Shown here piece by piece: positions 51,026-63,886 of a stretch of 64,000 nt of DNA. Both the position numbers and the translations under genes were made by a program. The DNA comes from Lates calcarifer. Taxonomy: Eukaryota; Chordata; Actinopteri; Centropomidae. The stretch lies in the NCBI RefSeq assembly GCF_001640805.2, contig NC_066833.1, forward strand, positions 9,410,715 through 9,474,714, given 5' to 3'. Numbering within the stretch: the stretch's first letter is position 1; the number at the start of each line of letters is the position of its first letter. The notes below the pieces were generated by a model. It worked only from the letters and a program-made list of their open reading frames with translations. It made no database searches and was not told the origin of the DNA.

Positions 51026-52985
51026 GTGAGTCAGACTTTATAAGTTTCTTGTTCTGTTGAGGATAATAATTCAGTCGGGCGCACTATAACTTTGTCATTT
51101 TGTTTGCTTGAGTGTGTGAGCTGTGATGTGTTTATATAGTCAAAGCGTTTGATCTGAGTTTGCTACCTGCCATAGAGAGATAGTGAAAGTAAGACATAAG
51201 ACTCTGAGAAACTTATATAATATGTATAAAACAAGTCATTTTTGTATATTTTTCAAGGTAATCAATCTATAGCTTGTGCTAATTTTGGTGTGTGTTAATA
51301 TTTGCTTTTTTAAATGGGATCTTATGGGATTTTCAGTTCATTTCAACTTAAAAAGGTGAATATAATTTGTAGTACACACAGTGAGTCACTCTAAATACAG
51401 TAGGTATAGTACATGTGAGTACTACCAAGGTTTACAGGTTTGTTTATTTGTTGGGTATTATAAGTTTCATGGCAGCTACCTTAAGAAATCAAACCCAAAC
51501 ACCCCTCATTCTAATCTAAGGTCAGTTAAAGCGAGTGTTGGGGTGCTACAGCTACTAAAGAACATGTCTTAGTAAAGTGCTGAGCCATTGTAATGCACCT
51601 TTACATAGATTCCACCGGTGGGATGAACACCATTGTTCCACTTGTTTGTGTGTCTGTACAAACTATGTATTGTAGTCTACATACTGTATGTGACATTTTT
51701 ATTTTTGTCTGTGAGTTCTTAATACTGCTGGTATGTAGAAAGAAAAGGCCGCCTTTACGGGTGTTCTCTGGTGTTCACATGCACATAATAATCTCTGAAC
51801 CAGTTTAAGGCGATGCATCAATAATTACTGTCTTGTAAACAGCCTTAACTGAGTTATTTTACCTGTGTTCAGGCTGCAGAATGCAGTTGACTGTTGCTTG
51901 TCAACCTCTTTCTAGAAAGAAAAACACATCTCCACAAGGCCATTGAAAAGAAAAGAGAATAAATAGACACATTTACCATGACAAGACAGGAGATGCGAGT
52001 TGGAAGAAGCTGCACATCTTAATAACTGAAAACCTCCACACTCATTGTGGGAATCAATTCGTAGAATTTGGCATTTTTTGGTCCAACACAACCCAGACTT
52101 TGGCAAAGCTTGACTTTATACCAACTTCTCTGTGCACTCAGCGTACTCTAAAGGCAGATATACAGTTAATCTACGTCAGTTTATCCAGACAAAAGCATAC
52201 AGCACAACAAAGCCTAGCAGAGCTGAACTCCCTCACTCGTCTTGTGTGGAGAGGTCATCCTCTGTCAGCCACAGGACAGGCTCTCTGCACACATGAATAG
52301 GATAATTATAACAGTATGGCTCTTTCAGATTTTTACATAGGTTACTTGTCACACAATCGGATTGTGTTGCTCATGTTGTGCTTTTACCGTTCATATGCCA
52401 CATATGTTGTACTTTACTGTAGTGCGCCTGGTAAGGTCACTTTGAATGGCAAACCTGTCACTTTCAGCAAATGTTGTAAACATAACTTAACCCTGGCTCA
52501 CATTAGAAGAAGTAAGACTGAGTCTGTGCAGGTGAAATGGCTGTTTTTAAGATATAGTCAGATATAAACAGCTTTACTGCATTGTTCAGCTTGTAATCTG
52601 AATTGTCAGTGAGCAGATATCGTATAATCATGCAAGATATTTTTCCACTTCCTAATGTTGTTTTTGTGAATAAAGATGATTAGGGTGCTCATTTCTCGTG
52701 TACAGTAAAACCTCTTACAGGAAATAAGTGGAATCAGCTAATCTCATTAACTTAATGTAATTTAAGGCTTTATTAATTCATAACATATAATAGAAAGTTG
52801 ATTAAACTTAAATTCTAGTTTTTATTTTCTGACCATGACAGAACTAACAATATGAGTTTGTCTGTTTTGTCATCTTTTTACTTGAAATGATTCGTTGAAT
52901 GAATGAATGTAGTGCTGAGTGTTCGCTCAGCTCATTCATCGTTTCTAAAAAACACAATCAGCATATTAGCATTTTTGTGTAGTTT
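51026..52985 (+). other. Probable start of first intron; nothing recognised
   Basis: Begins with the GTGAGT donor. AT-rich sequence without coding character or named repeats follows. The intron interpretation depends on the promoter call. Confidence 0.35.
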
Positions 52986-52989
52986 GAAG

Positions 52990-53225
52990 AAAACAGACAT
53001 GATTCAAACTTGCTGTGTGACTTAAACCTGCGTGAGATGAACCAGTTGTTGATTCAGCTTAATATCGTAAGTTCACAGAATTTTGTTATTTCAAGTTCAG
53101 TTAGCTGAATTGGTTTTGTATTTCCAAAACTCATGAGAACACTTTGAATTATTCAACATAAGTTCAGTTAACTTCTGTTGTTAAGGCAGCTGGGAACTTA
53201 TGTTTTTTAAGTTCAGCCAGATTAA
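52990..53225 (-). repeat. Interspersed repeat, AAGTTCAGTTAACT type
   Basis: Repeated AAGTTCAGTTA.CT units occur at 53091-53110 and 53160-53180, with AAGTTCA again at 53070 and 53208. The arrangement, including TTCCAAAACTCATGAGAACACTTTGAATTATTCAAC and GGCAGCTGGGAACTTA, fits a teleost repeat I remember in the opposite orientation. Class and exact ends are uncertain. Confidence 0.45.
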
Positions 53226-54690
53226 CTGTATGGAGACATCCCTCTTCAAATGCCATCAAACAGAACACATCCATGTGTCCCTAAATGCCTGCAGTCCATG
53301 AGACTTCATGATGGGCCATTTCTCCACGTCCGTGCCCATAAATGAGTTTGGCATGGGTTTGGTTCCCCCGTGGATATACAAGCAGGGAGTCTGACAGTGG
53401 GACCATTGTGATGAATAGCCCTTTAAAGCTATGAAGTACAGCACCGCCATTGTTTTTTTTCACTTGGCCCTACCCCTCCCTGTCTCCCCTCCCTCACCCT
53501 TTTTTCCCTGTGTGATGGATTGGTTTTCAGCCGCTGAGCGTCAACGCCATTAGCCGCAGGAGCTGTCCGATACTGCCGCAGCGGCATATGTGTGGAGACA
53601 CAGATCAGAGAAACAACCGACATTTCCGGGCAATGGGCCTTAGATGCATGCAACACAAAACCAGTAATGGAGGTCTCGTCTGAGACAGCTATTGATGTAC
53701 CGTGAGATTGTGTGTCACACAACAAGCAGACCCGTGCTCGTGCTCATCAGTGCAGTGTGGTCTTGATATGTAAAAATAATGGGACCATGAGCCAAATCTT
53801 AAAGGAATCTATGGATAATGTTACAGAGATATATAATTTTTTTCACTTGTCATTCAGTTTTAAATATAGTCACATTCTGTGTAGATTTGAGCTTGGGCCA
53901 TCCTTCATGCTACATGCAGTCATAAAAAGACATTAAGTCTGTTTGACTCTGGATAAAAAGGAATAATGCAAAATTCTCCAAAAATTAAACCCTGACCTTT
54001 AAACTTTAAAGACTTTTATTATAGGATTCATAAAACACACTCACTTTAGCAACATTAAGCAACATTTAAACTGAAACACTCAGTACAAATCATGAGTAAC
54101 TGCCAGTGTAAATATCACCAACTGTTGACACAGAGTCACATCCATTCTGCTTTTTGGGCAATTGGAAGAAACTTGATTTTCTTATGTATGAAGTATAAAC
54201 TGGGTCAATCAAGGGAAAAGATATGGAGGATCTGCTCAGTCTGTTCCTTTACAATATATTAGTTTTTCACATTCTACAGAGCTAGAACGATTAGCTAACC
54301 AGAATAGATAAACTGATGCAAAATCTAACTTCAAATGAACCTCGGCGTATATAGAGGATTAAAAATGCCACAGTTACATTAAGATAATAGATTTGTAAGC
54401 AAACAAACGCTGAAATATTTTTAGATATAATAAAAAATATATGATCTTTTATGTGTTTCTGAGCATTTTAAATGCTTCCTGGTCAGTAATTTATCACCCA
54501 GCTCTTTGTTTTTTAATTTGTAAATGATCCTTTTTCTAAAATGTAGTTTTTCTGTACTTCTATTTCAGAGGGAATCAGCCTGTTAACATAATGACAGGGG
54601 CAGACCCTAACATCAGACTGCATTAATCTGCAGTAATTGATTCTTTTAGTGAAGTGCACTGACCCCTCTGGACAAAAGGGATTTTCTTGT
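53226..54690. other. Noncoding sequence
   Basis: A CpG-richer patch at about 53530-53640 (CCGCTGAGCGTCAACGCC, CTGCCGCAGCGGC) follows a long pyrimidine tract ending TTTTCAG. It resembles an acceptor plus exon, but every frame is soon closed. The rest is AT-rich with nothing recognised. Confidence 0.5.
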
Positions 54691-54699
54691 CCATAGTTT

Positions 54700-54812
54700 T
54701 ATTTTATAAGATAAAGAGTACGGTCTAGACCTGCTCTATATGTACAGTACATCACGATAACTTCTGTTGTGCATTGGCGCTATATAAATAAAACTGACCT
54801 AATTTGACTTGA
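54700..54812 (+). repeat. 3' tail of a teleost LINE/SINE family
   Basis: Contains AAGAGTACGGTCTAGACCTGCTCTATATG, then CACGATAACTTCTGTTGTG, then TTGGCGCTATATAAATAAAACTGAC. This is the hallmark 3' end shared by several teleost non-LTR elements, normally followed by short tandem TTGAAT-like units, which are decayed here. The 5' extent of the element is not clear. Confidence 0.7.
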
Positions 54813-56360
54813 GCTTCTCAGGTTACTGGTAAATTGTTGACAGTCATTCACCAATCAAACTGTTTTGGTTTGAGTTACTAACTCTGAAGATTATGATCAA
54901 GATTTGGACAAATCCCAAGAAAAGATTCTCTCACTGATGTACAAAATGTAGAAGTCAAAGAAATGAATGGTCCTTGATTTTACTTGTGTTGACTGAATGC
55001 ACAGTATTTAAACACACTGCAGGAGAAAGAAAAGAAGAAAGAAAATGTCATGAGAAACCAGTCACTGCCTCAGAATAATATTCAACAGATCTTTTTTAAG
55101 TGCTAAATTTTTTATAGTTTGCAAACTGCATACTTGAGCATGTGGAGGTCATCCTGTAACATTCAGAAGCCTGTAAGCAAACTGACACAGTCCTTCTTTT
55201 CCTCAAACTGTGCAGAGCGTCGTCGAGATCTCTGAGCTCTCATTCACAAAGGATTTTAGAGTCTGCTGAGTGTGTTGATAGAGAGTCACTCTTGCTGTTT
55301 TATTTAAAATAGAATCTGATGAGCAAATCGCTTATCGCGGAGGCTCTACTGAGATATTTCATTTCATCGTTGTGTACAGTTTAAAATGTCAGAATACTTC
55401 AGGGCAGAGACAGGTGTAAACACGTATGAAACGCAACACGAATCCAACACCAAAACATCAGCACATATATGGCAATGCAACACTTATGTATTACCAATAA
55501 ACTGATGCTGGCATCAATCTTTTTCCTGCAGTGAAGCAATGTTCTGTTTCTGTTTGAGACAGTTACATCATGAAAGTGATGCAGATGGTTGTGGAGTTGG
55601 ATTTGGTAGAAAACTATTTATTCTTTTGAGAAAACCCTTTTCATCTGAGGTATTGATATTATCTTGATGCAAGAAAAAAAAGAGTCTTCACTGAGTGACA
55701 AGTACCAAACCTTTCTGGGTGTTGCAATTTCCCCTGAAAGCTAGCGGGGCCATTCTCATCTGAAATGTTGCTCAGTAAATACATGTTGACTCTCAAGTGA
55801 ACATGGCGACACACTGAAAGCATTCTGATAAAAGGGAAATATTGTACAAGTCGATGGACCAAGACTGTCGAGAGCAATCATATTGTTCACAGAAGCACAG
55901 AAAGCCCTTTCACCTCTCAGAAAGTTGCTTTAGTATGGTTGTGTTCTTACTCTCTACATTGTATGCAGTGAGCCAATAAACCCACAAAACAATGGCAGCA
56001 ACATTAGGGTACAAAATGCTAAAGACCGATTAAGGCCCACAGTTATAAACAAGTGTACTCATATTTTACAGCTGAGGAGGTCAGTAGCATTAAAGTACAA
56101 TGCACATAACCATTATGTACTGCAGCTTTGCGCCTACATAAAATAATTTTCAGCTCAGTCCTTATACATTATTGTTAAGCTCAAACACAGATGGCACTGA
56201 GGTAAGATATTTACTTACTAATGAGTACACAAATGCTTAACTCAGATGCCAGGCTTCTCTGTGGTAAATAAACCCACTGAGAGAAGTTGCTGTGGCTCCA
56301 GCAGCAGGTGTAGAAAACAGTCAAACACAAAGTTACCACAAACTTGTCTTGAGTGGACAT
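54813..56360. other. Noncoding sequence
   Basis: AT-rich, no recognisable gene or named repeat. Confidence 0.55.
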
Positions 56361-56363
56361 TTG

Positions 56364-56503
56364 TCAGCATGCTGCAGCAGACGGCGGCGCTGGCATGAGG
56401 GTGTCCTCTGAGATCATGGATGGATTACTGAACAGGCCACAGGCGTAGACGCAGGAACCCAAGGGGTCAGGGGCCTCCGAGCCTGAGCATCTGTTAGAAT
56501 TTC
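56364..56503 (-). other. Candidate terminal coding exon (unproven)
   Basis: On the minus strand an acceptor TTTCATTGACTTCCCAACAG precedes 140 bases open to a TGA stop at 56364-56366. The frame would take one base of a codon from the previous exon. It includes NSNRCSGSEAPDPLGSCVYA and ends PAPPSAAAC. Base composition is GC-rich relative to the flanks, and the frame has a balanced, non-low-complexity composition. I do not recognise the protein, and no partner exon was identified upstream on the minus strand. A chance frame within a GC-rich patch is a serious alternative. Confidence 0.22.
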
Positions 56504-56519
56504 CTGTTGGGAAGTCAAT

Positions 56520-56612
56520 GAAAGGACTACAAAGACGTGAAAGCAACACAAACTGATGCAAACGACTGCAGAGACACTAAGCTAAATGACAACTACAAAA
56601 AGACACAAAACA
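56520..56612. repeat. Degenerate minisatellite (ACTACAAAGACA-type units)
   Basis: Several imperfect units of roughly 20 bases related to GACTACAAAGACGTGAAAGC, ACGACTGCAGAGACAC and ACAACTACAAAAAGACACAA follow each other. Similar arrays are common in percomorph genomes. Confidence 0.4.
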
Positions 56613-59600
56613 ATATTTACCAGTTACCTATCAATTAGTCAAGTTGAACATATGTTAAAGGAAAAAAGGACGAAAGAAAACTTTGAAATATACACTAAGA
56701 TCACAGGGTAGTTTCCACTGAGGCTCCAGACTGTAATGTGCATCATTAATAACAGCAACATTAATACAATTGTTAGATAGCATCGCTGTCTCTAAGGTGA
56801 ATACTGTTTTGTTGGTGAAAACTAGAGAACAGTTCAACAAAGGGAAGTTGACGCATGCCCTTGAAAACAGTTTTCCCACCATTAATTAACACAAATTATT
56901 ATTAAACACTGGAATCATTTCCACTGCAGAGGAAATGTGGATATTGGTACAAACAGTCTGTCCTCTGCCTCAGCTACTTGTGCTTGTCTGATCAACTTTC
57001 ACCTCAGTTCACTCTCTGCTAACACTAAAAGCTTTGCATGCTCTGAACAATAATCAATACTTCAGAAAATGAGAACTAGAAAGAATGGCACATCAGTCAC
57101 AGTTATCTCTTTCAGCTCTTTCCTTCTTGGTAAAGCTCTTTCTTCCATCAACCAAAGTTCTGGTAATGACTCAGCGATTGGCAGGCAGCCAGACAGCTGC
57201 AGGATTATGGGCAGAGATCTCTGTATTGACCATGGGGTGGAAATGCATGGTGTATACAGTTAGGGAGGGAAACTGTAGGTAGTTTTTGACAACTGACATC
57301 CAAACACACACTGAACTTTAGATATCACCCTTATGGATGATACTGCTGGGACCAAATTGGATAGATTTATGTATATGCTCTTCAGTTTAGGATCAACTAA
57401 AATATTGTTATTATAGACTTCTCTGTTCTGTGAAAGTTTTACAAATACAGAAGCTTCATAGTTTGAATTTCTATAATGCGAGTGTGTCTACACACTATAT
57501 ATTTCAGTACAGATACAATTTTATTACAGTTAATCAAGCTGTCTACAAAGGCCATGTTTCAGCTTGTGTTTACAATATATGAACCTAATCACAACCCAAC
57601 ATATATTTTTATATTTTAAATCAAATGTGTGCAGCCTGTGATGCCACAATGGGGCAGATTCCCATTTATTTCTGTGCCTGAACACATCATCTGCTACTGC
57701 TGCTAAGCTACACCTTTAATGTGGACACCTGTACAGCGTTCTTAATAAATCCATGATTTAAAAAAATATATCTTTTGTGATATATTTGGCTGTAACATTA
57801 CAAAGAAATAACTGGATATCACAACTTGAAAAACATGTTTCCCTGAGTCTGATTTTGACAGGTTCTACCTCTATACTGTTGCATGTGGATACATGCATGT
57901 TGGTAATGTACAGTATGTGCTAACCTAATGTCACTCTCACACTCTGCCCAGCTCAAAGCTGAATTGGATCTGGCCCTCAGGGTCACTGGCTCCCCACACC
58001 CACCTCTAAACTCCTGTCTCATTAAACATTAATGGCCAATATGAAACTGGATTCCTCTTGGTCCGAATGGGAGATAACTGCATCGGCAGGGCAATATGAT
58101 AGCATAATCATAATGTAGACAGCTCCCAGGCCCTGACAGCTAGCTAGCTGGCTACGCTACTGGAGCTGAAGAGACAGACGCCTGAGACTAAAATGAAGGA
58201 CAGGGATGGTGTCTGTGTGACTGAGGGTGCGTGGGTGTAAGGCAGTGCTGGTGGGGTAGAGATAAGGCCTTCGGGAGAAGAAGATGGAGCAAGATGTGGG
58301 ATAAAGAGTGGAATGTCAGGGAGGAAGAAAAAAAAAACCCTGAAGAGATAGAAGGTGAATATCAGAGTCAGAGAAGTTAATACAGAATAACAGAGTTTGT
58401 AGAGGGAGACAGGAGGAGAAAAAGATGGCACAGTGAGAGTTCAGATATTCATCCACCTATTTGGAGTCATTTTAGAAGGTAATGGAGAGTCGCCGCACTC
58501 CTGAATACTAATTTAAATAGAAAACTCTGGATATTTCCTCCTCTCATTTGCCTGTCTTTTACTATAAATGGAAACTGAAAATTGCTCCCAATACAACTAC
58601 GGTTCAATGGGCTGCATCACCTTATCTGATGTAATTTTTATGAGAGTCTGTCTTGAATCCCCACTTTGCAGACCTCACGCTGTCTCTCCTACAAGGACGT
58701 TAATGGGAAGTTGATGTGCTTGTTAGCAAATAAAAACTGGCACTGGCAAGCTGTCAGTTTGAGCTGCTGTGATGTACATGTACTTCTGTTGTTGTCAACC
58801 AACACGGGACGCCAGCTCTTGTTGAACGTATCCCTAATGCCTGAGAGTGTAGAGCCGAGCCCTTCAAGCATGTCTTTTCTTTCTTCCTGTCTTCTTTCTC
58901 AATGCTCTCCCACTCCATTCAGCCCATGACCTGTTCTAAAAACAGATGGTGGAAAGGAGTTAAGGGAGAAATAAGTTACAAGGACGTTGTTTGTGAATTT
59001 CAGTGCTGAGGAAAGAAAAAATGCCTGGGGGAGTTTACATCACGGGAGGAGTGGAAGGAGGAGAGGAAAGAAAGGTGGACGCTCCCCCGGCGCACAACAT
59101 CTGTTAGCTTGGTGTCTTTGAGCGCCGAGTCTCAGGTGCATCGCCAAACAGAAGCTCGATTTTCCACCAAAACAGGCCGATCATTCATTTTATTCTGCTG
59201 TTTGACACCACACAATGGCTTTTCATTTGTGTTGATCTTGACAGCCTGCTAAATGAGGCAGAAAGTCTGTATTTTAATTGGGACATTAGAGCTTTAATAT
59301 GCCACATTTGGATAAGAATCACTTCAAGAGGAATTGTGTTGCTTTAAAAGGATGTTTTTTTCTAGGTTGTTTGGGATTTACAGTAAACTGATAAAACAGA
59401 TATCTGCCCTAATTCCTCGTACATGATAAAGCCTAAAGCTATTTTCAACACAAAGTGCTGTGATCTAAGTTTCTTTTAGAAACAAAACTTTACAATCCAC
59501 TCGCACTTCTAACCCGTCGACTCCCTCCGTTTTAGGTCATTCAGATCTGGCATGTGCACAAAATCAGACAACATCATGGACACAGGCAACGCTTATATAA

Positions 59601-61005
59601 CAGCACTTCTTTATAATAAAAAAATCTGAACTTACGTGGAGCCTGGTGAAACTAAACCAGCACAGGACTCTCACAGATCTGTCTCGTCTGTTTTAAAGTG
59701 AGCTCATGAGATAAGATCACAATAAAATGGTACAAAATATCCAAAGCACAAAAGAATAAGAGTAAAAAAATACCTGTTGTGGTTCTTACCTAGTAAAAGA
59801 TGGATTTATAATCACAAAACCTCCTTTATATTTGCATTAAATAGTTTAGTGAATGAATAAAGTCTCATACTAACTGGTTAGTACATCAGTTATAGGTAAG
59901 CTATGTTTTAACAGACTTCCAAAAAGACTATGAAATGTCAAGGGACGAGTCAGCATCCTTAAAAAGTTTGCACTCAACTAGGCCAGAGTTAATGCTCTCA
60001 CATATTTGGACAGTGTGCTTACACACAGCACTTTTAAATGTTTATCCCAGTAAACAGAATGGGTTCCCATTTCCTGGTCTATTTTTACATTGTGCTCAAA
60101 AGGGTATACCCAGAAAGACAGCATTTATCCCTCCTGTCTACTACACTTTCACAGGGCTCTTTATGTGTTGTCCTGTCCACAAGATATTATTTGAACATGC
60201 TCACATGCAGATATAATGTTTACCATGATCATGACCTTATGTTTGCTAATTAGCTCACGCCTACCAGTGTTGGTGGCACGCTTTTTAAAGAAGTCCAGCA
60301 TATTTCTTTTGCAGCCTGGTGGTTGTTGATGCAGCTGCCAAAGGTTGGAGAGTTTTTCTGTCTCCCACTGGGTTGTTTTCCACTCTGATCATCCTGTCAG
60401 CCCGATCCAAGAAAGAGCAGAGTTGAGTCCAGTCAGCTAACTAATTAGCAAGAGGGAATCTGTCGTTCGGGTGCTCCAGTCCACATAAGGTACCAGTGAT
60501 AAAGTTATACTTTTAATCACTGCCACTATGCAGCGATCACTTACAGGCTGTTTGTACAGCATGGCTCATTAAGTAGTGGTGATTTGGTTAATGCTCTTTA
60601 TTGATCCAGGTTAGAATTTGAAAAAGTTGGTGAAAGTTGGGCTTTACTCTCATATGACTGCATTTTTAAAAGCTGTAGTAATATGGCATGTTAGTGTTGT
60701 GGGTTTGAGTTATAACCAGTGTCCAGGTTTTCTTTCTGTCATACTTGAGTGTAAAACATGTTCATGCGATGATCATTAATAGTTAGATGTATTTGTTATT
60801 GCTGAGTTAATGTAAAAACCCTGAGTGTTGTGCAGAATTTCCTCTGACACCATTATACAGTGACCTAACAAATTGAAATCCCAGTTTGCATCACACGTGC
60901 TTCAGTCATTTGCACGAACCGAAAATCTAATTTACTATGCATCGGAAGCTGTATGTTGAAAGATAAGAAATGAATATCTCACCCATTATGTGCTAGAGGA
61001 TGTTT
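56613..61005. other. Noncoding sequence
   Basis: No gene. A GCTAGCTAGCTGG run lies at 58139-58155 and a purine-rich stretch at 58255-58430 gives a Ser/Pro/Phe-rich chance frame on the other strand. Nothing else recognised. Confidence 0.55.
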
Positions 61006-61009
61006 CGTC

Positions 61010-61340
61010 ATGGCTGATGGGAAATCATTACATAAGCTGGTAGAGCATCGGACAGGACTCTAAATGCACGATAGAAAGCCTTCCTCTTCCTTGGTCCTAA
61101 TTAGTACGAGTGCGGCGCATTTACACAGGGAGAGGATTGTGTTTCCCGTACATGTTGAATGTTTTATTAATATCAAAATACACAAACATGGTGCCGATGG
61201 ACATACTTACCTGCACTTAGCTATCCTTTGTGTGATTTAATTTGGATTAAATGCAAAATGCTGGCAAGATCGCCAACGTTATCAGTGACATTCAGGGCTG
61301 AATTGAGATTGACGATGCATTGAAACTGCTCTTGTGTGAT
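61010..61340. promoter_or_regulatory. Possible conserved noncoding element
   Basis: Long unique stretch without simple repeats. It carries CCTAATTAGTACGAGTG, TTTATTAATATC, TTTAATTTGGATTAAATGCAAAATG (paired homeodomain cores next to an octamer-like ATGCAAAA) and GATTGACGATGCATTG, with scattered CpGs preserved. It is the most enhancer-like patch of the window by eye, but no alignment was available to test conservation. Confidence 0.3.
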
Positions 61341-63240
61341 TTTAACCTTTAGATCATCGTGCTGTAAGAGTGAAAATGCCTGAGGAATATACCACAATAT
61401 AATTAGGAAACCAACAAAAAATACATCTGCTGCTCATATTTTAACTTTTCTCATGGGGAACAGGATTATCACTGTCTCTTTGTCTCTGCCTGAGTTTGTG
61501 TAGGAGTCTCAACTCTGCCATTCTGCTCACAGATGTATGAATGTGTCACCCTCTGCTTTTCAGCATGATCCCCCCCATGACAGCAGAGCAAGAGAGCAGG
61601 AGAAGGAGTGACGGAGACAGAGAGAAAGAGAGAGAGTTTCTGTTTAGTGCAGTGATCTACCTGTCCAGGGGGCCCAACATGCCCCCACTTCTTCTCTCGG
61701 TGGTGACAAAATTTCAGAGAGATCACTTTTAATCGTTTACTTTCTGACAGTCAAAACGTACATTCGGTCTGACTCTTATTCTGTAGGAGGAATGAAATAT
61801 GTCTGAACAAGGCTTCATGTTGGGGCTGCATACTGTCAAGAGGTGACACAAGTCGACTGATGGCTACTTCGGGGCTACTGTTATGGATTGCTGTCTTGCG
61901 GGTGTGGTGCAGAATGAGTAGTGTGATGGAAGGAGTTCTTCACTGAGCAGAAGTAACACAAGCGTGACTTATTTTTGGCCTCGCTGGTGAGAAGTTAAAA
62001 TCTATGGGCTCAAAGCACAATCCAATAGATTCTGTTGCTGCCTCAAGCCATAACAAGTAACAAACTGTGTAGTTAACATTACAATAGGGTTCTGTGGTAG
62101 AAAGATGAATTTTGGAACATACAATGAATTGCACTCTTGCCTATTTGTCGACAGTTTCTTTGGGCAGTCTCCAAAGCCAGGTCTCCGTGATTTGTGTGTG
62201 CTATTTCATAAAATGGAAATACTTTAACTTAGCATCATTTTATACACCAAGGTACAGTTATAGTTCCACATGTGAATTTCATACGAGGTCTGAAACAATA
62301 AAATTAAAATAAGTAAAAAAATTATATTTCTCTTCTCTGCATGTTCCAGAAAACATATCCTCACTCCACTAGAATTTTAAATAAAGCTTTTTTGAATTTG
62401 AACAAAGTTTGTAATGTTTGTTTAGGGATTTATACCTGTAGACCCTCCCCTTCATTCCAGAGAGAATGACATTCATAACTTGATCCTTATAATTATTTGA
62501 TAGAACTTGAACTTAGGCCATTAAACACAGTTAGTCAGTAGTTTTCCTGGAGTGAAGGTCCATACTGACTGTCACTTATCAGCCAGTCTATAATATTCAG
62601 TCAGTAGTCTGCACATACAGTTTTTACAGCGAACAAATATTTAAATTTTGTTCTTTTTTTAAAAGCCTCCGTGTGTGAGTGAGAGACAGAGATAAAGAGC
62701 TTCTTCAAAATTGCTGCGCACCATCAAATTATTTCAATCATGAGTGCGCATCAAAGATGACAATAATCCTAATTCATAAATAATAAAGTAAAACCAGGCG
62801 CCCAATTTTTAAGCCCTCTTCATCATGGCAATCACTTGTGCGATCCATGAGGACAAAGGAAAAAACTCAGTCATCTGAATCACACTTAATCACACACCTC
62901 CACTCACACTGCCAGCACACGGGCATTTAAATAGCACATAACTGCACTTTTCAGTTAAAAAAGACGATAGAGATTGACATTGGTCACATGCATCTTCAGT
63001 CAGTTCTTGGCTGCCAGTCATCTGCTGTGCTCATAACACATCAGAAGAAGTAATGATGCTAAAAAAGACATTTTAGGTGCTGTGGGATTTGGATATTTGT
63101 GATCAGAAATGACTGGCATGATGACATGAAATAGAAAAGTGAGGCTGCAGTTATTTTGGAAAATAACTAAAATTATACTTCAATATTAATTTGAAGACAA
63201 TCTGTTCAGAAAACAGAGATAAATTATGTCAACACCAGCG
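61341..63240. other. Noncoding sequence
   Basis: GA-rich tract at 61591-61637 (not a clean microsatellite). Otherwise AT-rich DNA without a recognisable gene or repeat. Confidence 0.55.
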
Positions 63241-63283
63241 AGTGAATACTGACTGTGCCTGCACGTTTGTGTCTGTCTGTGTA

Positions 63284-63490
63284 TCTGTATATAAAGTTTG
63301 TACGTGCACGTTTCTCCGTATCGGCTAGATCGTGTTCCCAGCTCAACACTGGTGCATATCGATTAGGAGGTCCCTCTCCTCCAGCTCAAACAAACTGCTC
63401 CCAGCATGCATGTGTGGGCGGCACTGAGGCAACCCAGAGCGAGAGATCGCTCAGGCAACAACCTCCGAGGTTCTCCGCTTTCTGATATTC
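63284..63490 (+). promoter_or_regulatory. TATA box followed by CpG-richer block
   Basis: TATATAAAG at 63288-63296 is followed by DNA with many CpGs (GTACGTGCACG, CTCCGTATCGGCTAGATCG, GAGCGAGAGATCGC). A start site would fall near 63320. No coding exon with family resemblance follows. Motif spacing is the only evidence. Confidence 0.2.
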
Positions 63491-63885
63491 AGCAGAGCTG
63501 CACTTGACTTCTGTTTTCCCCCCATGCCTGGTGGCCATGCAGCAGGAAAGAGCATTGGATGTCAAAAGTATTGAATGTTGACATAATTGCAGTGTTCAAC
63601 TCTGTGTTGAAGTGGATGGCTTTGTGTGGCTTGTGTTTTGAAGTCAGGCTTGGAATCTATAACACTGTTTGACATATTGGCTAGGGACAACAGGAGAAAT
63701 ATCTGTTCTTTCTGTTGATCATTTCTGACAGATAATGTCAGGCAACTTAATGACATAACTCCAAAGTTGCTTTATTTATGTTATATATTGTTGTGGAGGT
63801 AAAAAGGAATCATTCTTAATTGATTGTTAAAGATTCATGGTCAGTGATTGTACAGTTTGTTCAGTCCTTTCTTACGCTAATCAGC
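63491..63885. other. Noncoding sequence
   Basis: Nothing recognised. Confidence 0.5.
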
Positions 63886-63886
63886 C

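Noticed and set aside
58144..58431. Hydrophobic Ser/Pro/Phe-rich minus-strand frame resembling a membrane protein
   Set aside because: It is the complement of a purine-rich low-complexity stretch.
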